Origin: Acetobacterium woodii DSM 1030
GTDB taxonomy: Bacteria; Bacillota; Clostridia; Eubacteriales; Eubacteriaceae
DNA length: 64,000 nt
Direction: 5' to 3'
Assembly: GCF_000247605.1 (NCBI RefSeq)
Contig: NC_016894.1
Coordinates: forward strand, 310,001-374,000
The position numbers and the translations under genes are program-made. The stretch's first letter is position 1. Each line of letters begins with the position of its first letter. A model generated the notes under the pieces. That model searched no databases, was not told the DNA's origin, and saw nothing but the letters and a program-made list of their open reading frames with translations. This document shows positions 46,956 through 53,985 of the stretch, piece by piece.

Positions 46956-47251
46956 CTGCAAAATGGATGGGGGGATTTAATAGCTGAAAGTCCGAGTGTC
47001 GATTGATAAGGTTTCGCTCAAGAACATTGAAGGAAGTGAATGGAACAGAGGAAGAATGATTATGGATTGTGATGGAAATAAACACCGACAACTTAATGAG
47101 GAAGCTAAGGTGTAAAAGGTATTGATGAAGTTAACGACAGAAATTTGTGAACGAGTAAAAATAATTGAAACCATTAGATATAAGCAAAAGTAACACACCG
47201 GGATATAAGCAAAAGTGGTTCATATAAAAAAGAAAAAAGATTAAAAAAGAG
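46956..47251. other. Region before the tRNA cluster with short frames and a direct repeat
   Basis: Two short same-strand frames, a GTG-started one at 46996-47115 (39 codons) and an ATG-started one at 47125-47193 (22 codons), followed by the direct repeat GATATAAGCAAAAGT at about 47178 and 47202. Neither frame matches a family I know; this may be the remnant of an insertion element. Confidence 0.3.
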
Positions 47252-47280
47252 TTGACAGGATCGCTTATTTCAAGTATACT
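47252..47280 (+). promoter_or_regulatory. Promoter of the tRNA cluster
   Basis: Consensus TTGACA (47252-47257) and TATACT (47275-47280), 17-bp spacer, 25 bp before the first tRNA. Confidence 0.8.
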
Positions 47281-47305
47281 AACACTTGTCTCTAAGAGAG
47301 GCAAT

Positions 47306-47379
47306 GCGGGTGTAGCTCAGTGGTAGAGCCCTGGCCTTCCAAGCCAGTCGCGAGGGTTCGATTCCCTTCACCCGCTCCA
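47306..47379 (+). tRNA. tRNA-Gly(TCC)
   Basis: Acceptor GCGGGTG / CACCCGC, D-arm GCTCAGTGGTAGAGC, anticodon stem CTGGC / GCCAG around CTTCCAA (anticodon TCC), T-arm with GGTTCGATTCC, encoded CCA. Confidence 0.95.
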
Positions 47380-47398
47380 TTTTTGCGAAAAGGATTGA

Positions 47399-47475
47399 GC
47401 GCCTGTAGCTCAGTAGGATAGAGCAACGGCCTTCTAAGCCGTGTGCCAGGGGTTCGAATCCCTTCAGGCGCACCA
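47399..47475 (+). tRNA. tRNA-Arg(TCT)
   Basis: Acceptor GCGCCTG / CAGGCGC, anticodon stem ACGGC / GCCGT around CTTCTAA (anticodon TCT), T-loop GGTTCGAATCC, encoded CCA. Confidence 0.95.
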
Positions 47476-47509
47476 TTTTTTAGATATCGGGTTTTTATTT
47501 TTATATCGT

Positions 47510-47587
47510 GGTGGGTATAGTTCAATCGGTTAGAGCGCCAGATTGTGGTTCTGGATGTTGTGGGTTCGAGTCCCATTATCCACCCCA
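47510..47587 (+). tRNA. tRNA-His(GTG)
   Basis: Acceptor GTGGGTA / TATCCAC with the extra G at -1 (47510) facing discriminator C, as expected for tRNA-His; anticodon stem CCAGA / TCTGG around TTGTGGT; encoded CCA. Confidence 0.95.
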
Positions 47588-47609
47588 TTTCTATATCATT
47601 ATTTTTTAT

Positions 47610-47686
47610 AGGGGTATAGCCAAGTTGGTAAGGCACCAGATTTTGATTCTGGCATTTCGTAGGTTCGAGTCCTGCTACCCCTGCCA
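47610..47686 (+). tRNA. tRNA-Gln(TTG)
   Basis: Acceptor AGGGGTA / TACCCCT, anticodon stem CCAGA / TCTGG around TTTTGAT (anticodon TTG), discriminator G, encoded CCA. Fits with gatCAB serving Gln-tRNA in this organism. Confidence 0.93.
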
Positions 47687-47702
47687 TTTTATTCGGCAGA
47701 GC

Positions 47703-47844
47703 AAACAGAATTAAATAATTATCATGACCCATTAGCTCAGTTGGTATAAGCAGAGAACCAAAAATGCACGAATGAAATGAGTGAACATTTTTGCGTGAAT
47801 CGCTTAGTCAGGCAAACTAGTGGATTACACAAACCGATGAAGAC
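47703..47844 (+). ncRNA. tRNA-Lys-derived hairpin element, copy 1
   Basis: Starts with a 44-bp stretch (47703-47746) identical to 47985-48028, i.e. the upstream region plus first 21 bases of tRNA-Lys, then leaves the tRNA. Folds: P1 CCATTAG (47729) / CTAGTGG (47817), P2 AAGC (47748) / GCTT (47802), P3 CAAAAATG (47759) / CATTTTTG (47786), P4 CAC (47767) / GTG (47781). It lacks an anticodon arm and cannot be a working tRNA. Paired with copy 2, which preserves the fold by compensatory changes. Confidence 0.6.
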
Positions 47845-47984
47845 AAACAAAATTAAATATTTTATAATCCATTAGCTTAGTTGGTATAAGTAGAGAGCCC
47901 AAAATAGACGAGTGTAACGAGTCAATATTTTGGTGCGAATCACTTAGTCAGGCAAATTAACGGATTACACAAACCGATGAAGAC
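47845..47984 (+). ncRNA. tRNA-Lys-derived hairpin element, copy 2
   Basis: Diverged repeat of copy 1, 140 bp. P1 TCCATTAG (47868) / TTAACGGA (47957, one mismatch), P2 AAGT (47888) / ACTT (47942), P3 CCAAAATA (47899) / TATTTTGG (47926), P4 GAC (47907) / GTC (47921). Compared with copy 1, four base pairs changed on both sides. The tail GGATTACACAAACCGATGAA and onward is the same in both copies. The tRNA-like start here is more decayed (AATCCATTAGCTTAG). Confidence 0.6.
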
Positions 47985-48007
47985 AAACAGAATTAAATAA
48001 TTATCAT

Positions 48008-48083
48008 GACCCATTAGCTCAGTTGGTAGAGCATCTGACTTTTAATCAGGGTGTCGGGCGTTCAAGTCGCCCATGGGTCACCA
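48008..48083 (+). tRNA. tRNA-Lys(TTT)
   Basis: Acceptor GACCCAT / ATGGGTC, D-arm GCTCAGTTGGTAGAGC, anticodon stem CTGAC / loop TTTTAAT (anticodon TTT), T-arm CGGGCGTTCAAGTCGCCC, encoded CCA. Intact gene at the end of the cluster. Confidence 0.95.
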
Positions 48084-48094
48084 TTTAAAATCAC

Positions 48095-48130
48095 AACCGC
48101 AGATCATAACGATCATGCGGTTTTTATTTT
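48095..48130 (+). terminator. Terminator of the tRNA cluster
   Basis: AACCGCAGATC / GATCATGCGGTT with a 5-nt loop then TTTATTTT. Confidence 0.88.
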
Positions 48131-48261
48131 GCCCAAAAAGCAAATTAAGCTTTACTTTACCAAAGATAGTAATTAACCAAAAGAAGATAATTGGTATTTT
48201 ATCTTGAAATAGGGTATAAATGAATCGTCGTAAGTGGTAAAAAAACTAAAAGGATGTTTAG

Positions 48262-49002
48262 ATGAGCGAAAAAAAGAATTTTAAAAAGGCGATCAAAATT
48301 GCCGCTATTATTTTTACGGCTTTGATCATTGGAATATTGACTTATCTGGGCGATTATTACCGGGGCGATCAAACCGCCCATGAGGCGATGCAATCAAACG
48401 AACAGGTGAAGGTGCAAGAAGAAGGCAACTTGATTATTTTTACGCCGACAACTGATGCAGGCGAAACAGGTTTTATTTTTTATCCCGGCGGGAAGGTAGA
48501 AGCGATTGCCTATGCACCATTAATGCAATTGTTGGCAAAACAAGGGTTTACAGCCGTGATTGTAAAGATGCCGTTTAATTTGGCGGTTTTGAATCCCGAT
48601 GGCGCAAATGAAGCGGTTGCAGCTTTACCGGAGATAAACGATTGGGTCATTGGTGGCCACTCGTTAGGTGGGGTGATGGCAGCGGATTATGTCGCTAATC
48701 ATCCGGATCAGGTTGAAGGGTTAGTTCTATTGGGTGCTTATGCCAATAAAGATTTATCGCAAAGTAAGGTCACCGCTTTAAGTTTATTTGGAACGGAAGA
48801 TTGGGGTTTGAAACCGGAAGCATTTGCAGCGGCAAAAAATAAAATGCCGGAAAAGACGACTTACTTTGAGATGATTGGTGCAAACCATAGTGGCTTTGGC
48901 AATTATGGGGCGCAAGCTGGTGATGGGACTGCGTTTATTTCAGCGGAGGAGCAACAAGCGCTAACCGTTGAAAAAATTATGGAAATCTGGAAAGGAAACT
49001 GA
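48262..49002 (+). CDS. Membrane-anchored alpha/beta hydrolase
   Basis: 246 residues. TM helix or signal anchor at about 11-29, so the enzyme faces outside. The nucleophile elbow is GGHSLGGVMA (Ser near 134), Asp in LFGTEDWGL near 176 and His in GANHSGFGNYG near 213 complete the triad. Matches the small alpha/beta hydrolase group (PF12695-like). ATG follows AAAGGA. msrA begins 1 nt after its stop, so both are coupled. Confidence 0.85.
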   Translation: MSEKKNFKKAIKIAAIIFTALIIGILTYLGDYYRGDQTAHEAMQSNEQVKVQEEGNLIIFTPTTDAGETGFIFYPGGKVEAIAYAPLMQLLAKQGFTAVIVKMPFNLAVLNPDGANEAVAALPEINDWVIGGHSLGGVMAADYVANHPDQVEGLVLLGAYANKDLSQSKVTALSLFGTEDWGLKPEAFAAAKNKMPEKTTYFEMIGANHSGFGNYGAQAGDGTAFISAEEQQALTVEKIMEIWKGN

Positions 49003-49003
49003 A

Positions 49004-49531
49004 ATGGAAGATAATATAAAAGAAATAACATTGGCTGGAGGTTGTTTTTGGGGAACCCAAAGGTATTTTCAAGCGATTAAAGGGGTGGTTCAAACGGAGG
49101 TTGGTTATGCCAATGGGAAAACCAAAAAACCAACGTACCAAGATGTCTGTCAGCATAATACCGGACATGCCGAGGTCGTAAAGGTTTTTTATGATCAGCA
49201 AATGATCACGCTGCCGTTTTTATTAACACTATATTTTGAAATCATCGATCCGGTAGCGGTAAATCGGCAGGGAAATGATGTTGGAAGTCAGTATCGTACG
49301 GGTATTTATTATCAGGACCCCGCAGATCAGGAAGTGATTTTAAAATCAGTACATGAATTAAGGCTGGAAATGGGTGTTCCGTTGGCGATTGAAGTGTTGC
49401 CACTGGAAAATTACAGTCCGGCCGAGGCGTATCATCAGGAATATCTTAAGAAGAATCCCGGTGGCTATTGTCATATTGGGAGTCAAGAATTTAACAAAGC
49501 GGCCAAAGCGATAGATCCATCAATTAAATAA
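49004..49531 (+). CDS. msrA: Peptide methionine sulfoxide reductase MsrA
   Basis: 175 residues; reduces methionine-S-sulfoxide. The catalytic Cys is in AGGCFWGTQRYF; after GCFWG many homologs carry a conserved Glu where this has Gln. VGYANGKTKKPTYQDVC, HAEVVKVFYD and DPVAVNRQGNDVGSQYRTGIYY confirm the family; a second Cys (GYCHIGSQ) sits near the C-terminus as possible resolving residue. ATG at 49004 follows AAAGGA. No msrB domain is attached. Confidence 0.94.
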   Translation: MEDNIKEITLAGGCFWGTQRYFQAIKGVVQTEVGYANGKTKKPTYQDVCQHNTGHAEVVKVFYDQQMITLPFLLTLYFEIIDPVAVNRQGNDVGSQYRTGIYYQDPADQEVILKSVHELRLEMGVPLAIEVLPLENYSPAEAYHQEYLKKNPGGYCHIGSQEFNKAAKAIDPSIK

Positions 49532-49554
49532 AAGATAATGAAAAGGGGAAATAC

Positions 49555-49926
49555 ATGCGTATTATTGGGAATATCATTTGGATTATATTTGGTGGCTTGA
49601 TCATGGCAATTGTCTGGCTGCTGGCGGGGATTCTTTGCTGTATCACGATTATTGGCATCCCTCTGGGGTTGCAGGCTTTTAAAATGGCACAACTGGTGTT
49701 TTGGCCTTTTGGGAAAAGTGTCGATTATTCGGGGATGGGAACCGGTTCGGTGATTTTGAATATTTTATGGATTCTTATTTTTGGTTGGGGGTTGGCATTG
49801 GGGTCGGCAGTTTTAGGTTTGGTTTATTGTATTACGGTTATCGGCATTCCGTTTGGATTACAATGGCTTAAATTTGCCAAGTTGGCGCTGTTTCCATTTG
49901 GCGCACAAATCATTGATATTCAATGA
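49555..49926 (+). CDS. yccF: YccF domain membrane protein
   Basis: 123 residues made of two similar halves, each with hydrophobic helices followed by a conserved IGIPLGLQAFKMAQLVFWPFG (first, residues 34-54) or IGIPFGLQWLKFAKLALFPFG (second) block, the YccF (DUF307) repeat. Membrane protein of unknown function. ATG at 49555 follows AAAGGGG. Last gene of hydrolase-msrA-yccF. Confidence 0.88.
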   Translation: MRIIGNIIWIIFGGLIMAIVWLLAGILCCITIIGIPLGLQAFKMAQLVFWPFGKSVDYSGMGTGSVILNILWILIFGWGLALGSAVLGLVYCITVIGIPFGLQWLKFAKLALFPFGAQIIDIQ

Positions 49927-49944
49927 GGAATTAAGCTATTAAGC

Positions 49945-50000
49945 TTGACAAGAAAATGAAATCGATACTATAATAAACGGTGGGTGATTTATAAACCCAC
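49945..50000 (+). promoter_or_regulatory. met promoter with 5' hairpin
   Basis: TTGACA (49945-49950) and TATAAT (49969-49974), 18-bp spacer. A hairpin GTGGGT / ACCCAC (49980-50000) sits at the expected RNA 5' end, then TGTTTTAG. The remaining 200 nt of leader show no SAM-I riboswitch or T-box pattern. Confidence 0.6.
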
Positions 50001-50219
50001 TGTTTTAGTATAATCACGCTTTCTTTAAAAAAATAATAATACCAAACTGTATTTTTGATTCAGCGACAGGGCGTTTTTGAATGTCAGAAAAAGACGGACA
50101 GTTTATAAAGCAGTTTGCTGACCGTATTTTAAGGATGTCGAAGATAATCGGAAAAGTTTTGTGCGATTGTTTTTGTTGAGCAAGTAAATTTGTGAATGAG
50201 GAGGGTAAGGAGCATCGAA

Positions 50220-51245
50220 ATGAAGAAGACGTCCCCAAAACCCATTATTGAAATAAGAGATCTGGGCAAAACATTTCGCCCCAAAAGTGGTGAAGTAAAA
50301 GCTTTAGATGGGATTAATCTAAATATTAATCAAGGTGATATTTATGGCATTATCGGCATGAGCGGGGCTGGAAAAAGTACCTTGGTACGTTGTATTAATT
50401 TGCTTGAAAAACCGACCAGTGGGAGTGTTTTTATCGATGGTCAGGATATTTCCCAGCTAACCGAAAAAGAACTGCGGACGGTACGCTATTCGGTGGGAAT
50501 GATTTTTCAGCAATTTAATTTGCTGATGCAGCGGAGCTCAGAAAAAAATATTCTTTTTCCGCTGGAAATTGCCGGAGTAGATAAAGAAACGGCGAAAAAA
50601 AGAACCGCGGAACTGTTAGAATTGGTGGGTCTGCCGGATAAAGCCAAAGCTTATCCGGCACAATTATCAGGCGGACAAAAACAACGAATTGCGATAGCCA
50701 GAGCATTAGCTAATAATCCTAAAATTCTTTTGTGCGATGAAGCGACTTCGGCCCTTGATCCTTCAACAACCAACTCCATTCTGAAGCTATTAAAAGAAAT
50801 TAATCAAAAATTGGGAATTACAATAGTGATTATTACGCATGAAATGAGTGTGGTTGAGCAGATTTGCAGCCATGTGGCGATTATCGATAAAAGCAAGATT
50901 GCCGAGGATGGGGAAGTCGAAGAAATATTTAAAAACCCCCAAACCGAAATTGCCAAGAAAATGATTTTTTCTGAAAATGATCAAGGTCAGGTGGCAATGG
51001 GTAAGAATCGTTATCGGATTGTTTTTGATGAAAAATCATCATCCGAGTCAGTAATCGCCGAAATGATTTTGGAAACAAAATGTAGGGTTAATATTCTTCA
51101 TGCTGATATGAAAAATATTGACGGCATCACTTTTGGGCAAATGGTGATTCAGTTGCCGGAAGACGAACTGAGTGCATCCCGGGCCATTCACTATTTGAAG
51201 TCCCACCAAATTACAGTTGAGGAGGTGGGAAGACATGTGGGATAG
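50220..51245 (+). CDS. metN: Methionine ABC transporter ATPase
   Basis: 341 residues. Walker A GMSGAGKSTLVRCINLL, signature LSGGQKQRIAIARAL, Walker B KILLCDEATSALD. The C-terminal ~80 residues form the NIL domain that senses methionine (MILETKCRVNILHADMKNIDG). ATG at 50220 follows TAAGGAG; an upstream in-frame ATG at 50196 is less likely. Overlaps metI by 11 bp. Confidence 0.95.
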   Translation: MKKTSPKPIIEIRDLGKTFRPKSGEVKALDGINLNINQGDIYGIIGMSGAGKSTLVRCINLLEKPTSGSVFIDGQDISQLTEKELRTVRYSVGMIFQQFNLLMQRSSEKNILFPLEIAGVDKETAKKRTAELLELVGLPDKAKAYPAQLSGGQKQRIAIARALANNPKILLCDEATSALDPSTTNSILKLLKEINQKLGITIVIITHEMSVVEQICSHVAIIDKSKIAEDGEVEEIFKNPQTEIAKKMIFSENDQGQVAMGKNRYRIVFDEKSSSESVIAEMILETKCRVNILHADMKNIDGITFGQMVIQLPEDELSASRAIHYLKSHQITVEEVGRHVG

Positions 51246-51894
51246 TTCAATGACAGCATTGATTATTCAAGGAACCTTTGAAACTTTGTATATGACATTA
51301 GCTTCAACATTGCTGGCTTATCTTATCGGATTGCCCATGGGGGTATTGTTAGTCACCAGTGATTCGGAAGGGATTGTCCCGATAAAAAGTCTTAATACCG
51401 TGTTGAATATTATTGTCAATATTACCCGGTCGATTCCGTTTTTAATTTTATTAATTGCGGTGATTCCGTTAACGCGACTGATTACCGGAACAACCATTGG
51501 TTCGACCGCAACAATTGTTCCGTTGGTGATCGCAGCGGCTCCGTTTATTGCCCGGCTGGTTGAATCTTCGATTAAAGAAGTGGACTATGGAATTATTGAA
51601 GCATCTCTTTCAATGGGCGCCAGTCCCCTGCAAGTGGTGACAAAGGTGATGATTCCAGAAGCCAAACCTTCGTTAATTATTGGCGCAGCGATCGCAACAA
51701 CAACGATTTTAGGGTACTCAGCGATGGCGGGAATTGTTGGTGGCGGCGGACTTGGTGATATTGCCATTCGCTTTGGTTATTATCGATATGAAACCGGTAT
51801 GATGGTGGTTACCGTGGTATTGCTGGTTTTAGTTGTTCAGATCTTTCAGGAAGTTGGAATGAAAATCGCTCAGAAACAGGATCGGAGAAAATAA
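51235..51894 (+). CDS. metI: Methionine ABC transporter permease
   Basis: 219 residues, five helices; the BPD loop EASLSMGASPLQVVTKVMIPEAKPSL is the ATPase contact. QGTFETLYMTLASTLLAYLIGLP is typical of MetI. ATG at 51235 follows GAGGAGG inside metN. Confidence 0.95.
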   Translation: MWDSSMTALIIQGTFETLYMTLASTLLAYLIGLPMGVLLVTSDSEGIVPIKSLNTVLNIIVNITRSIPFLILLIAVIPLTRLITGTTIGSTATIVPLVIAAAPFIARLVESSIKEVDYGIIEASLSMGASPLQVVTKVMIPEAKPSLIIGAAIATTTILGYSAMAGIVGGGGLGDIAIRFGYYRYETGMMVVTVVLLVLVVQIFQEVGMKIAQKQDRRK

Positions 51895-51930
51895 AGCAAG
51901 GAGATTTTATGACCAAAAACTCGATTTGAG

Positions 51931-51959
51931 TTGACAGGTTATACGCTTCGTGCTATATT
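51931..51959 (+). promoter_or_regulatory. Separate promoter of metQ
   Basis: TTGACA (51931-51936) and TATATT (51954-51959), 17-bp spacer, 53 bp before metQ. Confidence 0.65.
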
Positions 51960-52012
51960 ACATATTATTCAAGTAGGAATTGTATGCAAAAGAGAATGAA
52001 AAGGAGAAGATC

Positions 52013-52825
52013 ATGAAAAAATTAGGTACAGTATTATTGATTAGTGTTCTTGGTTTGGCATTATTCACTGGCTGCACAGCTAAAGGCAGCGATGAAAAAA
52101 CGATTGTTGTTGGTGCCAGTCCAACACCGCACGCTGAGATTTTGGCGGTCGCCGGGGAAGTATTAAAAGAAGAAGGTTATACCCTTGAAGTTAAAGAATT
52201 TACGGATTATGTTCAGCCGAATTTAACCTTGGCAAATAAAGAGTTGGATGCCAACTTTTTTCAACATCTGCCATATCTGGAAGACTTTAATGACAAAAAT
52301 AACACCAAGCTGGTGAGTGCCGGAGCTGTTCATTATGAACCATTAGGTTTATATCCGGGGAAAATAAAAACTTTGGATGCGATTGTTGATGGCTCAACCA
52401 TTGCTATTCCGAATGACACCACGAACGAAGCGCGAGCGTTATTACTGCTGGAAACAATTGGATTGATTAAAGTTGATCCGAATGCCGGCCTGGAAGCAAC
52501 GCCCAAAGATGTGATTGAAAATCCCAAAAACATCGCGTTTAAAGAACTTGAAGCGGCACAACTGGCACGCTCTTTACAGGATGTTGATTTGGCGGTCATT
52601 AACGGAAATTATGCAATTGAAGCCGGATTAAACGTCAAAACAGATGCAATTGCTAAAGAAGAAAAAGATTCGCTGGCGGCTCAGACCTATGCAAATATTG
52701 TCGCAGTTCGTGCCGGTGATGAAAAGAGCGATAAAACAGTCGCTTTAATGAAAGCATTAACCAGTGAGAAAGTTAAAGCTTACATCGAAGATACTTATCA
52801 AGGGGCAGTAGTTCCAATTTTTTAA
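52013..52825 (+). CDS. metQ: Methionine-binding lipoprotein
   Basis: 270 residues, secreted lipoprotein with lipobox LFTGC (Cys21). NlpA/MetQ motifs: GASPTPHAEILAVAGEVLKEEGYTLEV, NFFQHLPYLEDFN and PNDTTNEARALLLLE. It delivers methionine to MetNI. ATG at 52013 follows AAAGGAG. Its own promoter lets the binding protein be made in excess of the transporter. Confidence 0.95.
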   Translation: MKKLGTVLLISVLGLALFTGCTAKGSDEKTIVVGASPTPHAEILAVAGEVLKEEGYTLEVKEFTDYVQPNLTLANKELDANFFQHLPYLEDFNDKNNTKLVSAGAVHYEPLGLYPGKIKTLDAIVDGSTIAIPNDTTNEARALLLLETIGLIKVDPNAGLEATPKDVIENPKNIAFKELEAAQLARSLQDVDLAVINGNYAIEAGLNVKTDAIAKEEKDSLAAQTYANIVAVRAGDEKSDKTVALMKALTSEKVKAYIEDTYQGAVVPIF

Positions 52826-52835
52826 ATAAACACAT

Positions 52836-52878
52836 AAAAACATCCGTTGGAAGATTTTCTTCCAACGGATGTTTTTTT
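52836..52878 (+). terminator. Terminator of metQ
   Basis: ACATCCGTTGGAAG / CTTCCAACGGATGT with a 5-nt loop and seven T's. Confidence 0.93.
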
Positions 52879-52891
52879 AAGGGGAAAAGAG

Positions 52892-53224
52892 TTATCGAGT
52901 TCTTCCCCCATGTCGCATGCCACTGCCATCTTGAGGACGGGTGCCGCCACCAACATCACAAACGCCATCGCCATTTTCATCAATAAATTCTCCAGAGCCG
53001 GCGCCATAACCGGAGCCAACGGGATTCCCGGTAAGATCACAGATACCGTCACCATCGGCATCGCCGGTTCCCTGACAATTTGAATATTGTGGGACGCCGC
53101 CATTACCTTGACCGAGGCCAGACCCATCACGAGCACCATGTCCATTGCCGTTGGCGGCAAAGGTGGTACCTGCGGTTGCTAACATTAAGGCCAACGATGT
53201 GATAAGAATTACTTTTGCTTTCAT
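52892..53224 (-). CDS. Secreted small protein with DxDGDG calcium-type loops, paralog 1
   Basis: 110 residues. Signal peptide KAKVILITSLALMLATAGTTFA (about 2-23). The mature part is Gly/Asp/Asn-rich with two EF-hand-like loops, GDADGDGICD and DENGDGVCD, each with a following Cys, plus one Cys earlier in YSNCQGTG. Such loops bind calcium in dockerin/excalibur-type proteins. The C-terminus is RHGGRTR. ATG at 53224 follows GGAGG by 9 nt. A tandem paralog lies upstream and both have the same RR-type box. Confidence 0.75.
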   Translation of the reverse strand: MKAKVILITSLALMLATAGTTFAANGNGHGARDGSGLGQGNGGVPQYSNCQGTGDADGDGICDLTGNPVGSGYGAGSGEFIDENGDGVCDVGGGTRPQDGSGMRHGGRTR

Positions 53225-53280
53225 TATAAATTCCTCCGTTTTTTTATTTTTTGTTTCTTTCAATGTTTGTATTATAAGAT

Positions 53281-53304
53281 AGTTGTATGTCATTTATGTG
53301 TCAA
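53281..53304 (-). promoter_or_regulatory. Regulator box 1 upstream of secreted paralog 1
   Basis: Minus-strand TTGACACATAAATGACATAC (24 bp with ACAACT-type end), a TGACA repeat at 11-bp period. TATAAT lies 4 nt further on (53271-53276), so the box sits where -35 should be. Same arrangement in box 2. Confidence 0.6.
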
Positions 53305-53331
53305 ATGAATGTTTGAAAATTTATTTAAAGA

Positions 53332-53637
53332 CTAGCGACCGCGATGCATCCCTGATCCGTCTTGAGGATGAGTACCACCACCGACATCGCAAACACCGTC
53401 GCCGTCAGCGTCGATAAATTCGCCGGAGCCAACGGGATTCCCGGTAAGATCACAGATACCGTCACCATCGGCGTCGCCGGTTCCCTGACAATTTGAATAG
53501 TGTGGGACGCCGCCATTACCTTGACCGAGACCAGATCCATCACGGGCGCCTTGGCCATTGCCATTGGCGGCAAAGGTGGTACCTGCGGTTGCTAACATTA
53601 AGGCTAATGATGTTACTAAGATTAATTTTGCTTTCAT
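53332..53637 (-). CDS. Secreted small protein with DxDGDG calcium-type loops, paralog 2
   Basis: 101 residues, about 85% identical to the neighbour by eye: same signal peptide, the loops GDADGDGICD and DADGDGVCD, but lacking the GYGAGS insert and with a shorter C-terminus HRGR. ATG at 53637 follows GGAGG by 8 nt. The duplication includes the promoter and regulator box. Probably exported and free or wall-associated; partner unknown. Confidence 0.75.
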   Translation of the reverse strand: MKAKLILVTSLALMLATAGTTFAANGNGQGARDGSGLGQGNGGVPHYSNCQGTGDADGDGICDLTGNPVGSGEFIDADGDGVCDVGGGTHPQDGSGMHRGR

Positions 53638-53702
53638 TGTAAATTCCTCCGTTTTTTTTTATTTTTTATTTTTTGTTTCTTTCGATGTTTGTATTATAGG
53701 AT

Positions 53703-53726
53703 GGTTGTATGTCATTTAGGTGTCAA
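53703..53726 (-). promoter_or_regulatory. Regulator box 2 upstream of secreted paralog 2
   Basis: Minus-strand TTGACACCTAAATGACATAC, two differences from box 1 over 24 bp, again followed after 4 nt by TATAAT. Confidence 0.6.
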
Positions 53727-53985
53727 AATAAAAGAAATTTTAATTTAGTTAAGGGGAGTTAAAAAAATAGATAATTACAAAACGGTCGTGAGCGTTGTGA
53801 TCCGTTTGGCTTGATTAAGAAAAAAGTGGTGAGGGCAGAATAAAAGACGATTAGTTAGCAGATCATGATTTTGTGCTGTTGATATTTTAAAAGCAACAGC
53901 GCGGGAGCATCAACTGATAATAAATCGTCTCTAGCGAAGAAAAATATTGAAATAGAATGGTGATTATTGGTATCGTAACAATTAG
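53727..53985. other. Intergenic region with a nested hairpin
   Basis: No gene seen. Nested inverted repeats: outer AGACGATT (53845) / AATCGTCT (53923), AGTT (53853) / AACT (53912), inner GTGCTGTTG (53873) / CAACAGCGC (53894). Could be an untranslated RNA or termination structure for the operon on the minus strand. Confidence 0.45.

Noticed and set aside
47292-47732. Long minus-strand frame across the tRNA cluster
   Set aside because: It is only the complement of four tRNA genes; protein would have tRNA-derived repeats and no homolog-like pattern.
47703-47984. Calling the two tRNA-like units tRNA pseudogenes
   Set aside because: Only the 5' third matches tRNA-Lys; the remainder folds into hairpins with compensatory changes, so an RNA element fits better.
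50001-50219. SAM-I riboswitch before metN
   Set aside because: The conserved S-box strings are not visible in the leader.
52847-53160. Plus-strand and minus-strand alternate frames in the secreted protein genes
   Set aside because: Explained by Gly/Asp-rich codon bias; no start signals.
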